Source of the DNA: DATBLE01 sp963837265
GTDB lineage: Bacteria > Actinomycetota > Thermoleophilia > Gaiellales > Gaiellaceae
Direction of reading: 5' to 3'
DNA: 64,000 nucleotides
NCBI GenBank assembly: GCA_963837265.1
Contig: CAWIMQ010000001.1
Coordinates: 620,001-684,000 of the forward strand
Positions 17,523 through 26,678 of this stretch are shown here, in pieces. The notes below the pieces were generated by a model. It made no database searches and had not been told where the DNA came from. It was given only the letters and a program-made list of their open reading frames with translations. Position numbers and translations under genes: made by a program. How positions within the stretch are numbered: position 1 is the first letter of the stretch; each line of letters starts with the position of its first letter.

Positions 17523-20500
17523 GTGGGGGATGGGCTCACGATCGACCGCCTCCTGGAAGAGGTTCTCGGCGCCGGCTCGCGCGAGAGCTGGGAGCGGTCG
17601 GTGGACGAGCTCGGTCCGCTCTTCCTGTCCGACCTCGAGCTGATCGGCGACTTCCATCACCGCGTCGCCGAGCTGCGCGCGGCCGGCCGGGCCGGCGACG
17701 CCGGCACGCTGGAGCGCTGGAACCGGGACGTCATGGGCCGGCGCGAGGAGGATCGGCTCAAGACGGTCCTGCTGGAGGCCCGGTCCGGGGACGAGCTCGA
17801 GCGCCTGCTGGAGGAGCACCGCCCGGCGGTCACGCCCGCTCTGGTCGAGAGCGCGCTCGAGGAGAGCCGGCGCCTGCTGACCGGCGAGGGGCCGTTCCCC
17901 CCGATGATCGCCGAGCAGATGGTCGAGCGGATCCTGTGGGTGGCGGTCGGCGTCGCCGGGTTCCTCGGCGATCGAGCGCTCGCGGCGCAGTGCTTCACGA
18001 TGCGCTCGCGGATCGCGGTCGCCCACGGGGACTACGAGGCGGCCGCACGCGATCTGGACGCGGCCGCAGGGCTCTTTCGCGAGGTCGGCGACCTCTTCGA
18101 GGTCGGCCGCTGCGTCAGCATCATCGGCGACACGCTGCACGAGCGCGGGCGAGACGAGGAGGCGCTGCGCAGGTACGAGGAAGCGGTCGGCCTGCTGTCG
18201 GAGGCCGAAGACGCGGATGCGCTCCTCGCGCCCACGCTCGAGACGATGGCGGCCACCTACCAGGAGCGAGGCGACCGGGACGAGGCGCTTTCGTGCTTCG
18301 AGCGCGCCGCCGGCCACCGGCTGGCGGTCGGCCACGTCGAGCGGGCCGTTCCGCTCCTGTGCCTCGTCGTGAGCTCGCGCCTGGCAGCGGGAGACCGCGA
18401 CGCCGCGTACGAGCCCGCGCGCCGGCTGGTCGATCTGTTCACGCCCGAGGAGGGCGCGCCGCCCGAGTCGCCCATCGATCCGGAGATCGCCGACCTGATC
18501 AGGCGTGCGGCGGCGGGCGCAGTCGCCGACGGGCTCCCCGAGTCGGGCTACCTGACCGCGGTCCGCGCAGGCTGGGACACCGCCGGCGCGGCTCCACGCT
18601 ACGAGACGTACCTGGACCCGGCCGGGCTGCAGGCAGCCCGGCGCTGGCAGCGCCTCGCGGAGGGGGCGCAGATGCTCGCCCCGACCGAGGACGGCGAAGC
18701 GGTCGTTGCCTCCATGGACGGCGCGCTCGCCATGTTCGAGGGCGATGCCGCGCGCGCGGCGGAGCGCAGCGGTCATGCCTTCGAGCTGTTCGAGCGGCGG
18801 GGCGAGCCGGTGGAGGCGGTGGGAGCGCTCGCCGTCGCCGTCCAGGCACGGGCCCAACTGGGCCAGCTGTCCGCAGCCGTCGACGGGTGCGAGCGCAGCC
18901 GCGCCCTCAGCCCCGACGCTCGTTCCCGGGGGCTCTGGCTGACCGTCGAGGCCGGGTTCCTCCTGAGCCTGGGCCGTCCGCGTGACGCGCTCGACAGGCT
19001 GAACGCGGCGCTCGAGACGGCAGGAGACGAGACCGGCGGCGGCCTGGACCGGATCAACGAGGGAGCCACCTTCTACTCGCTCGCCACGACGTACGAGTAC
19101 CTGGGCGACCTCGAGTCGAGCATTGATGCGTTCCTCCGCTCGCGGCAGGTCGCGACCGAGCTCGACTATCGGAGCGGCGAGGCGACCACCCTGCTCGGGC
19201 TCGGGATCCTGCTCGGTCGCGCGCGCGAGGGCCGGTTCGGGCCGCTGGCTCCGGAGCGGGTGGCTGCGCTCCTCGCACGAGTGCCGGGGGGTGACACGGC
19301 GATCGCCCGGGCGGCCACGACGGACGAGGCGCTGGCGGCGGCCGCGATCGCCCTGATCGAGGAGTCGGCGGAGCTGTATCGGGAGATCAACGACGAGCGC
19401 GGGTGGACGAAGGCGGAGTCCAACCTTGCCAACTTCCTCCCCGACGGCGAGGCGCCGCGCCGGGTGCAGATCCTCGAGGAGCTGGTCCAGCGCAACCGCC
19501 GGCTGGACGACACGATCGGGCTCGCGACCACGCTGGCCAACCTCGGCTCGGGCTACCGCAAGCTCGGCCGGAGCGCCGACGCCGTCGCGGCGCTGACCGA
19601 GAGCCTCGACCTCTCCCGCCCCGCCGGCTACTTCGAGTCGGCCTCTGCGTCGGCGGTCGACCTCGGGCGCCTGCAGGCGGAGGCCGGGGACGAGGCAGCC
19701 GCCGAGGCTTCCTTCCGGGAGGCGGTCCGGATGATCGAGTCGGCCCGCGGCGCGCTGCCCCTGGCCGACCCGTACCGCGTCGGGTTCGTGCGCGACAAGG
19801 GCCGCGCCTACGAACAGCTCGTCGACCTGCTGATCGGGCGCGACAGTGCGGCGGAGGCCTTCCAGGTCGTGCAGCAGGCCAAGTCGCGGGCGCTGCTGGA
19901 GATCGCCGGCACAACCGCGCTCGAGCCGTCCGCGCCCCGGACGGGCCGCTTCGGCGAGCTTCTCGCAGACGAGGCGCGCTGTCTCGCTGGAGTCGCGGGC
20001 TCGCGCCTGCGTGCGGGCGGAGACCCCCGGCACGACCTCGATCGGCTCGACGCGCTGTACTCCGAGATGGAGGCATACGACCCTGACTACGTGTCGCTCC
20101 GGCGCGGCCTGCCGGCGACGCCGGCGCAACTTCGGGCCTGGCTGGGCGCCCAGGGCCGTCCGATCCTGCTCGTCGAGTACTTCCTGACCGAGACGCGCCT
20201 GGCGATCTTCCTGCTGCGCGAGGACTGGGAGGTCCCCGAGCTGCTCGTCGAGCCGCTGACCCCCGGCGAGCTGCGGGAGGGCTACGCCGAGTTCCACCGC
20301 CAGGTCGTCGAATACCGAAACGCCGCGGGCGCCGGCTGGACGATGCTCTCCCGCTTCCTCACCGAGCCGCTGCGGGGCCATCTCCGGGACGAGGACCTCG
20401 TCTATCTCGTGCCGCACCGGCTGCTGCACGCACTGCCGCTGCACGCCCTCCCGGCCGGCGACGGGCCGCTCGCGGCGCTCAACCCCGTGGTCTACGCTCC

Positions 20501-21143
20501 GGCGGCCGGGGTGCTCCCGCTCGCCCAGAACCCGAGCAAGGGCACCGGCAAGCTCGACTCGTGCGCGTCGTTCGGAATCGTGTTCGAGGAGGAGGCGCGC
20601 GCGGTTGCGGAGCGGTTCGGCGGAGAGCCGGTCGGCGCGGACCGTCTGACCGCCGACAGCATCGCGGAGCTCTGCCGCGGCAAGGACGTCTGCCACTTCT
20701 CCTGCCACGGGTTCTTCGACCCCGTGGACGCCCTGTCGTCGGGGCTGATCGTCGCAGACGGCGGGCAGGGCGAGCATCGCCGCTCGGTGCTGACGGCCCG
20801 CGACGTCATGGCCATGCGCCTGCGGAGCGAGGTGGTGTGCCTCAGCGCGTGCGAGAGCGGCGTCAGCGAGGCGACGGAGGGCGACGAGCTGCTCGGGCTG
20901 ACCCGCGCGTTCCTCTACGCGGGCGCTTCCTCGATCCTCGCCAGCCTGTGGTCGGTCGACGCCGCCGCGACCCGAGACCTGATGTGCTCCTTCTACGATC
21001 ACCTCCTCGACCGGTACGCGCGCGAGGGCACGATCGACAAGGCGGCCGCCCTGCAGGCCTCGCAGGTGGAGATGATGGATCGAGCCGGACCACGGTCGTC
21101 GTTCGTTTGGGCACCATTCGTCCTGACCGGTGACTGGCGATGA
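17523..21143 (+). CDS. TPR-CHAT caspase-like protease
   Basis: A 1206-residue protein. Residues ~100-800 are helical TPR-like repeats (for example RYEEAVGLLSEAEDADALL, LATTLANLGSGYRKLGRSAD). The C-terminal ~330 residues are a CHAT domain, the separase/caspase-like cysteine protease fold, with the catalytic pair His1062 in HFSCHGFFDP (codon 20706-20708) and Cys1110 in CLSACESG (codon 20850-20852). CHAT proteases are often held inactive by their TPR part until a partner or target binds, and several act in bacterial defence or cell death. GTG 17523 is chosen for the TANNNT box upstream; GTG 17511 is also possible. A 261-residue unknown gene starts 13 bases after the stop and is a candidate substrate or partner. 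Confidence 0.88.
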   Translation: MGDGLTIDRLLEEVLGAGSRESWERSVDELGPLFLSDLELIGDFHHRVAELRAAGRAGDAGTLERWNRDVMGRREEDRLKTVLLEARSGDELERLLEEHRPAVTPALVESALEESRRLLTGEGPFPPMIAEQMVERILWVAVGVAGFLGDRALAAQCFTMRSRIAVAHGDYEAAARDLDAAAGLFREVGDLFEVGRCVSIIGDTLHERGRDEEALRRYEEAVGLLSEAEDADALLAPTLETMAATYQERGDRDEALSCFERAAGHRLAVGHVERAVPLLCLVVSSRLAAGDRDAAYEPARRLVDLFTPEEGAPPESPIDPEIADLIRRAAAGAVADGLPESGYLTAVRAGWDTAGAAPRYETYLDPAGLQAARRWQRLAEGAQMLAPTEDGEAVVASMDGALAMFEGDAARAAERSGHAFELFERRGEPVEAVGALAVAVQARAQLGQLSAAVDGCERSRALSPDARSRGLWLTVEAGFLLSLGRPRDALDRLNAALETAGDETGGGLDRINEGATFYSLATTYEYLGDLESSIDAFLRSRQVATELDYRSGEATTLLGLGILLGRAREGRFGPLAPERVAALLARVPGGDTAIARAATTDEALAAAAIALIEESAELYREINDERGWTKAESNLANFLPDGEAPRRVQILEELVQRNRRLDDTIGLATTLANLGSGYRKLGRSADAVAALTESLDLSRPAGYFESASASAVDLGRLQAEAGDEAAAEASFREAVRMIESARGALPLADPYRVGFVRDKGRAYEQLVDLLIGRDSAAEAFQVVQQAKSRALLEIAGTTALEPSAPRTGRFGELLADEARCLAGVAGSRLRAGGDPRHDLDRLDALYSEMEAYDPDYVSLRRGLPATPAQLRAWLGAQGRPILLVEYFLTETRLAIFLLREDWEVPELLVEPLTPGELREGYAEFHRQVVEYRNAAGAGWTMLSRFLTEPLRGHLRDEDLVYLVPHRLLHALPLHALPAGDGPLAALNPVVYAPAAGVLPLAQNPSKGTGKLDSCASFGIVFEEEARAVAERFGGEPVGADRLTADSIAELCRGKDVCHFSCHGFFDPVDALSSGLIVADGGQGEHRRSVLTARDVMAMRLRSEVVCLSACESGVSEATEGDELLGLTRAFLYAGASSILASLWSVDAAATRDLMCSFYDHLLDRYAREGTIDKAAALQASQVEMMDRAGPRSSFVWAPFVLTGDWR

Positions 21144-21156
21144 GGGAGGACGGGAG

Positions 21157-21942
21157 ATGAGCGGGCCGGAGGATCCGGCGGCGGCCGCGGGCGAGCCGGT
21201 CGAGCTCGAGCTCGAGCCGATCGGCGTCGACCCCGACAAGCGCGCGGGCGAGGACGAGGGCGTGCTCGAGACGATTCGCGGCAAGCGCAACCGCGTCCGG
21301 ATCGGCGCACCTCGCTACGGCGACTACGTCGCGGAGTTGCTCGCCGCGTCCGCGCCGCTTCCGGTCGAGCTCGAGAGCGAAGTGCGCAAGGGCTACGACT
21401 TCCACCGCGTGCGGCCGACCCTGACGGTGCTCCCGGACACCGGCTGCGCGTTCATGGCGGTCGAGCTGGGGATCGAGCTGGTCGCCCGGCGCGACGGAGA
21501 CGAGTGCGACGAGCGGCCGATCGCCTGGGACGTCCAGCCGCGCGAGGTCGTGCGGGAGCTGTCGTACCGCGAGACCTCCACCACCGGCTACGAGCTGGGC
21601 GGTGAGGCGGCGGCGCCGCCCGCGAAGCTGCTGGGCAAGCTGACGAAGCAGCATTCGTACGAGCACGAGGGCGTGCGCTACGTGCGCGAGCGCTACGGCT
21701 ACGGCCTGAACTTCTCCGAGGTCGGCTGGCGGCTGCAGGCGAACGCGGACCGTGCCCTCGCGGGCGACGTCGACGACCTGGAGTTCGTCGCCAAAGTGCC
21801 CAAGGGCTGCGCACTCTCGGGCCGGTTCCACGTCGCGGCCGAGATCGCGGTCGAGGCCCGGCTCGACAGCTGGCTGACCCGCAGCTTCGCCCCGCGACAC
21901 GGCGGCTCGATCGTGGAAGCGGTCTACCGGCTGTCCGCCTGA
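21157..21942 (+). CDS. Unknown 261-residue protein paired with the CHAT protease
   Basis: No family was recognised. The protein has an acidic, probably flexible N-terminus (~1-45), then a region alternating short hydrophobic strands (VRPTLTVLPDTGCAFMAVEL, EFVAKVPKGCALSGRFHVAA) suggesting a mostly beta fold, with no signal peptide or obvious membrane helix. ATG 21157 is chosen for the GGGAGG just upstream; a GTG at 21130 would overlap the CHAT gene. The 13-base spacing implies co-transcription. By analogy with other protease-effector pairs it could be cleaved or activated by the CHAT protein, but nothing in the sequence proves this. Confidence 0.75.
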   Translation: MSGPEDPAAAAGEPVELELEPIGVDPDKRAGEDEGVLETIRGKRNRVRIGAPRYGDYVAELLAASAPLPVELESEVRKGYDFHRVRPTLTVLPDTGCAFMAVELGIELVARRDGDECDERPIAWDVQPREVVRELSYRETSTTGYELGGEAAAPPAKLLGKLTKQHSYEHEGVRYVRERYGYGLNFSEVGWRLQANADRALAGDVDDLEFVAKVPKGCALSGRFHVAAEIAVEARLDSWLTRSFAPRHGGSIVEAVYRLSA

Positions 21943-21987
21943 CGGCCGGGCACCGCGACCGCCCACGCCGCGACGGCCGGGCCGGGC

Positions 21988-22016
21988 TTCACAACTCGCC
22001 GCCCGCGTCGTATTCT
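21988..22016 (+). promoter_or_regulatory. Sigma-70-type promoter of the GH15 gene
   Basis: TTCACA (21988-21993), a 17-base spacer and TATTCT (22011-22016) match a primary sigma promoter. Transcription starting near 22022 would give a ~20-base leader containing AAAGGAG before GTG 22043. Confidence 0.65.
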
Positions 22017-22042
22017 TGCGCCCTTCGGCGAAAGGAGCGGTC

Positions 22043-25000
22043 GTGCGTCTGAGTCCGGTGACCGGTGTGAGCAGATTCCGGGGCACGATCCTCGCGCTCG
22101 CCGCCGTCCTCCTCGTGCTGCTCCAGGCCGCGGCGGCGTCGCCCACGCCGGATCCGACGTCCGTCACGATCGCGGGCTCGCTCCAGTCGGCGCTCGGCTG
22201 TCCGGGCGACTGGGATCCGGCGTGCGCGACCACCCACCTCGCGTACGACGCGGGCGACGACGTCTGGCAGGGAACGTTCTCGCTGCCGGCGGGGAGCTTC
22301 GACTACAAGGCCGCGCTGAACGACTCGTGGACGGAGAACTACGGGCTGAACGCGCAGCTGAACGGGGCGAACATCCCGCTCGACCTCCCCTCGGGCGGGA
22401 GCGTCAAGTTCTACTACGACCACAAGACCCACTGGGTCACCGACAACGTGGGCTCGGTGATCGCGGTCGCGGCCGGGAGCTTCCAGTCGGAGCTCGGCTG
22501 CCCCGGCGACTGGGACCCCGGCTGCCTGCGCTCCTGGCTCGAGGACCCGGACGGCGACGGGATCTACACCTTCGAGACCACGGCGCTGCCGGCCGGGTCG
22601 TACGACACGAAGGTGGCGATCGACGAGAGCTGGAACGAGAACTACGGAGCAGGCGGCGTCCCGAACGGGCCGAACATCACCTTCGACGTCCCCGTCGACC
22701 ACCTGAAGGTCACCTTCGGCTACGACGCGGCGTCGCACGTCCTGACCGTCACGGTCGCGAGCCCGCAGGGCGCGCCCGACGGGCCCGGCGCGCTGTCGCA
22801 CTTCGACCTGGCCCGGAAGGACTGCCTGGGCACCGCCCGCAACACGACGTCGAAGGTCTGGTTCACGCTCGCGGACGGCGTCCTGAGCGACGTCTACTAC
22901 CCGACCGTCGACAACACGAACGTGGAGACGCTCCAGTACGTCGTCTCCGACGGCTCCACGTTCACCGACCTCCAGACGCGGGACATGACGTACGCCGTCC
23001 AGCCGGTGGAGGACACGGGCGGCATGGGGTGCACGGTGACGGCGAGAGCCGGGAACGGTGCGTACACGATCGAGACCGACTACATCACCGACCCGAACCG
23101 AAACACCGTGCTGATGCAGGTCCGCTTCAAGGCCGGGCACGGCTACCACCTCTACGTCCGCCTCGACCCGACCGTGAACGGCAACGGCGGCGGGGGCACC
23201 GGCAACGGCGGCGCCGACTCGGCGACGATCGACACCTCCACCGGCCATCCGGTGCTCGTCGCCTCCGACCCGGTGACCGCGACCAACGCGGCGAACCGCG
23301 ACTACGCGCAGCCGGTCTACGTCGCGCTCGACGGCTCGTTCGCCCGGGCGACGAGCGGCTTCGCGGGCTCGGCCAGCGACGGGCTCGTACAGCTCGACGC
23401 CGCGCACGCCCTGACCACCACCTACGACGACGCGCTCGGCGGCAACGTCGTCCAGACCGCCGAGGTCGCACTCCCGCCCAGCGGCAAGACGACGCTCGCG
23501 CTCGGCTTCGGCGCCTCCCAGGACGAGGCCGTCGGCGCGGCCGAGGGCTCCCTGGGCGCGCCGTTCGCCAAGGTGCTGGCCGACTACAAGAAGGGCTGGA
23601 AGGAGTACGACAAGTCGCTGAGGAAGCCGCCCGGCAAGCTTCCCGGGCTCAAGGGCAAGAGCGCGGGCGACCTCGCGGATGCGTACTACGTCAGCGCGAA
23701 CGTGCTCAAGGCGTCCGAGGACAAGACGTTCGCGGGCGCGATCGCCGCCAGCCTGGCCTCGCCGTGGGGGCAGGCGATCTCCGCCGGCGATCCCGCGAAC
23801 ACGTACTTCGGCTCCTACCGGGAGGTGTTCGCGCGCGACCTGTACGAGGCGTGGACCGGTCTCGTCGCCGACGGCGACCTCGCCACCGCGCGCGACGCGG
23901 TCACGTTCCTGTTCGAGCAGCAGCAGCTTCCCGACGGGTCGATGCCGCGCAACAGCCTCCCCAACGGAAAGCCGGCGCCGGACTCGTTCGGCACGCAGCT
24001 GGACGAGGCGTCGTACCCGATCCTGATGGCCGACCAGCTCCACATGACCGACGCGTCGCTCTACCAGGACCACGTGAAGCCGGCCGCGAACTTCGTCGCC
24101 GCCCACGGGCCCGCGTTCGGGGTCGAGCGCTGGGAGGAGCAGAGCGGCTACTCGCCGTCGACGATCGCCGCCGGGATCGCCGGCCTCGTCGCGGCCGCCG
24201 ACCTCGCACGCGCGAACGGCGATCCGGCCTCCGCGGCGGTCTGGCTCGGCGTCGCGGACGACTGGCAGCGTTCGGTCGAGGACTGGACGGTGACGACGAG
24301 CGGGCCGCTCGCGTCCCGGTACTTCATCCGCCTCTCGAAGACGGGCGACCCGAACGCGGCGATCACGTACAACCTCGGCAACGGCGGCCCGACGCTCGAC
24401 CAGCGGGCGGTCGTCGACGCCGGCTTCCTCGAGCTCGTCCGGCTCGGCGAGCTGCGCGCGAACGATCCGGACGTCGTCGCCTCGCTGCCCGTCGTCGACG
24501 CGGCGATCGGATCGGACACGGCGAGCGGGCCCGGCTGGCATCGCTACAACGGCGACGGCTACGGCGACGGGGCGAGCGACGGCCGGCCGTGGGCGCCGAC
24601 CGGGCAGGGCAGCGGCCACCTCTGGCCGCCGCTCTCGGCCGAGCGAGGCGAGCAGATGCTGGCCTCGGGCGACAAGACGGGTGCGACGTCGCTCCTGGCC
24701 GGAATGAGCATGTTCTCCTCCGGGGTCGGCCTCGTCCCGGAGCAGGACTGGGAGCTGCCCGACCTGCCCGCCTCTCCGTACGGCACCGACCCGACCGTTG
24801 CCTCGATCGGCTTCGTGAACGGCAAGGCGGCCGGCTCGGCGTCGCCGTTGACGTGGGCCGCGGCTTCGTTCGTGCGCCTTGCGGCCGATCTCGGCGCCGG
24901 CCGGAACGTCGTGCTCCCGGCGGTCACCCACGACCGCTACGTCACCCACGCGCAGGGGACGACCACGCTCAGCGTCACCGCCCCGGCCGACAACTCGGCC

Positions 25001-25942
25001 GTGTCCGGCTCGCCGGTGACGGTGACCGGGACGTCGGCGCCCGGCAACACCGTCTACATCTCGGCGACGAACACCGACGCCGATTCGGCGACGACGACGG
25101 CGTCGGCGGTCGTGGGCGGCGGAGGGTCGTTCAGCATCGACGTGCCGGTGACGGGCGGCACGAGCGTCCTCAACGTGGTCGCCGTCAGCCCGAGCGGCGG
25201 GACCGCGCACGTCCGGCGGGCGGTCGTCTTCGACTTCGTGCCCGGCACGGTCCTGCTCGACGTCTCCGACCCGGTGGGCGACGACAACGGGCCCGGAAAC
25301 TACGCCTATCCGACCTCGAGCAACTTCCAGCCGGGCGCCTTCGACCTGCAGCGCTTCGAGGTGCTCGACGACGGCACCAGCATCATCTTCCGGGTGCAGA
25401 CGCGCGACCTGACGCCCACGTTCGGCAGCCCGCTCGGAGCGCAGCTCGTGGACGTCTACGTGCACGATCCGGCCGCGGGCAACACCTCGACGGCGGCGTC
25501 GTTCCCGCAGCGGAACTACACGATCTCGGCGGCGGACGCCTGGAGTCGCCTGCTCGAGGCCCAGGGCTTCGGCCAGCGGTACGTCGACGCGCTGGGAAAC
25601 ACCCTGGGGACGATCTCGATCAGCGCCAACCAGATCTCGCGCTTCATCACCTTCAGCGTCCCGAGGTCGAGCCTGGGGGCGCCCGGCCCGGGCTGGAGCT
25701 TCACCGTCGTCCTCACCGGCCAGGACGGGTTCAGCTCCGACCAGGCGCGAGGGTTCACTCCCACCCCGGGGGCCTTCACCTTCGGCGTCTGCGCGACCGC
25801 GAGCGGCGACCCTCACTGCACGTTCGATCCGAACGCCGTGCCCAAGACGCTGGACGTGCTCACCCCCACCGGCGTCGTGCAGTCGAGCGAGCTCGACTAC
25901 ACGCTCGGGCCGGTCGTGCTGGCAGGCGTGGCGATCCCGTAG
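22043..25942 (+). CDS. Secreted GH15 glucodextranase/glucoamylase-like multidomain enzyme
   Basis: A 1299-residue exported glycoside hydrolase expected to release glucose from alpha-glucans. A signal peptide (ILALAAVLLVLLQAAAASP) covers ~16-34. Two consecutive X25-type starch-binding modules follow (each with LGCPGDWDP and SWxENYG). Next come a glucodextranase N-domain (LSHFDLARKDCLG), the GH15 (alpha/alpha)6 barrel with candidate catalytic Glu residues in GTQLDEASYP and WPPLSAERGEQ, a Big-type domain (VTAPADNSAVSGSPVTVTG) and the glucodextranase C-terminal domain (DVSDPVGDDNGPGNYAYP). Gene length and domain order match actinobacterial glucodextranases. GTG 22043 is chosen for AAAGGAG six bases upstream. 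It appears monocistronic. Confidence 0.88.
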   Translation: MRLSPVTGVSRFRGTILALAAVLLVLLQAAAASPTPDPTSVTIAGSLQSALGCPGDWDPACATTHLAYDAGDDVWQGTFSLPAGSFDYKAALNDSWTENYGLNAQLNGANIPLDLPSGGSVKFYYDHKTHWVTDNVGSVIAVAAGSFQSELGCPGDWDPGCLRSWLEDPDGDGIYTFETTALPAGSYDTKVAIDESWNENYGAGGVPNGPNITFDVPVDHLKVTFGYDAASHVLTVTVASPQGAPDGPGALSHFDLARKDCLGTARNTTSKVWFTLADGVLSDVYYPTVDNTNVETLQYVVSDGSTFTDLQTRDMTYAVQPVEDTGGMGCTVTARAGNGAYTIETDYITDPNRNTVLMQVRFKAGHGYHLYVRLDPTVNGNGGGGTGNGGADSATIDTSTGHPVLVASDPVTATNAANRDYAQPVYVALDGSFARATSGFAGSASDGLVQLDAAHALTTTYDDALGGNVVQTAEVALPPSGKTTLALGFGASQDEAVGAAEGSLGAPFAKVLADYKKGWKEYDKSLRKPPGKLPGLKGKSAGDLADAYYVSANVLKASEDKTFAGAIAASLASPWGQAISAGDPANTYFGSYREVFARDLYEAWTGLVADGDLATARDAVTFLFEQQQLPDGSMPRNSLPNGKPAPDSFGTQLDEASYPILMADQLHMTDASLYQDHVKPAANFVAAHGPAFGVERWEEQSGYSPSTIAAGIAGLVAAADLARANGDPASAAVWLGVADDWQRSVEDWTVTTSGPLASRYFIRLSKTGDPNAAITYNLGNGGPTLDQRAVVDAGFLELVRLGELRANDPDVVASLPVVDAAIGSDTASGPGWHRYNGDGYGDGASDGRPWAPTGQGSGHLWPPLSAERGEQMLASGDKTGATSLLAGMSMFSSGVGLVPEQDWELPDLPASPYGTDPTVASIGFVNGKAAGSASPLTWAAASFVRLAADLGAGRNVVLPAVTHDRYVTHAQGTTTLSVTAPADNSAVSGSPVTVTGTSAPGNTVYISATNTDADSATTTASAVVGGGGSFSIDVPVTGGTSVLNVVAVSPSGGTAHVRRAVVFDFVPGTVLLDVSDPVGDDNGPGNYAYPTSSNFQPGAFDLQRFEVLDDGTSIIFRVQTRDLTPTFGSPLGAQLVDVYVHDPAAGNTSTAASFPQRNYTISAADAWSRLLEAQGFGQRYVDALGNTLGTISISANQISRFITFSVPRSSLGAPGPGWSFTVVLTGQDGFSSDQARGFTPTPGAFTFGVCATASGDPHCTFDPNAVPKTLDVLTPTGVVQSSELDYTLGPVVLAGVAIP

Positions 25943-26060
25943 CGGCGGAGAACGGCGGCCCGAGCGCGCTCATTGGAGGCGGCGCTCGCGGCCGAAGCCG
26001 GGCTTCGCCCGGCGAGAGGCCAACAGCGGATCGGCAGCGAGAGCGCGAAGGAAGGGGTCC

Positions 26061-26085
26061 GTGGGGGAACCATGGGTTCCCCCAC
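26061..26085. terminator. Strong hairpin between convergent genes
   Basis: A perfect 11-base inverted repeat, GTGGGGGAACC and GGTTCCCCCAC with a 3-base loop, lies just past the stop of the CHRD gene. A smaller GCCGGGC-TTC-GCCCGGC hairpin is at 25997-26013. No T-tract follows either, so a bidirectional terminator or mRNA 3' stabiliser is the likely role. Confidence 0.55.
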
Positions 26086-26089
26086 GCGG

Positions 26090-26536
26090 CTACATGTGCA
26101 TCATCCCGGCGACGAGCTGGCCGCGGATGGCGCCGGCCGGGTACCTCGCCGTGTGCACGTTGACGTAGTAGCGGTTCGGGTGCGCCTCGATCGCCTCGAT
26201 CAGCTTCTTCGCCGCCCTCGTGCACCCCTTCGCCCTGTAAGCGGCACCGAGGGGAACGACCACCGGGCCGGCCTTCCGCAGCAGCCCGCGGTGGATGTGC
26301 GCGGCCCTGGGCTTGTCGGTCCCGGCGATGCCCTCGAACGTCCAGCAGACCGTGCCCTTCTTCGCGCTCAGGGTCAGGTTGACGATGCCGTGACCCTTGG
26401 GCGCCCCCTTCGGAACCTCCTGCGCGCCGAGCAGCTTCGCCCCGAGCTCGGGGTGCATCGCTCTCGTGGCGGCGAGGGCGGTGACCGGGAGCACCCCGGT
26501 GAGGAGCAGGGCGGCGGTGAGGATGCGACCTCGCAT
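26090..26536 (-). CDS. Secreted CHRD-domain protein
   Basis: A 148-residue protein with a signal peptide (ILTAALLLTGVLPVTALAA, ~5-23) and one CHRD (chordin-like) domain spanning the rest. It has the typical LLGAQEVPKGAPKGHG, AAHIHRG and YVNVHTARYPAGAIRGQL motifs. The function of bacterial CHRD proteins is unknown; the HIH and NVHT histidines suggest metal binding. ATG 26536 has AAGGAGG upstream. It is monocistronic and convergent with the GH15 gene. Confidence 0.9.
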   Translation of the reverse strand: MRGRILTAALLLTGVLPVTALAATRAMHPELGAKLLGAQEVPKGAPKGHGIVNLTLSAKKGTVCWTFEGIAGTDKPRAAHIHRGLLRKAGPVVVPLGAAYRAKGCTRAAKKLIEAIEAHPNRYYVNVHTARYPAGAIRGQLVAGMMHM

Positions 26537-26639
26537 CGAGCCTCCTTCGTCGTTGGTCGGTCCAGTGTGCGCGAGCAGCGCGGCCCCGACCCCAGCCGTA
26601 AGGAACCTTTAAGGAGCCGCGGCCGGAGCGGCCTGAATT

Positions 26640-26669
26640 AAGGCGTGCGTAAGAAAAGACGCCTAGCCT
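26640..26669 (+). promoter_or_regulatory. Promoter region of dipZ with inverted repeat
   Basis: TAGCCT (26664-26669) ends nine bases before ATG 26679 with no ribosome binding site between, so the transcript is probably near leaderless. Directly upstream, AAGGCGT and ACGCCT form an inverted repeat that overlaps the -10 box, a possible operator. Confidence 0.4.
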
Positions 26670-26678
26670 GAGGCCGGG

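Noticed and set aside
16704..21290. 1528-codon minus-strand frame
   Set aside because: Antisense to the CHAT gene for most of its length. Only the last 234 codons (16704-17408) look like a real protein.
21989..25816. 1275-codon minus-strand frame opposite the GH15 gene
   Set aside because: Low-complexity Arg/Gly/Asp/Val composition, no motifs, antisense to a well-supported glycoside hydrolase.
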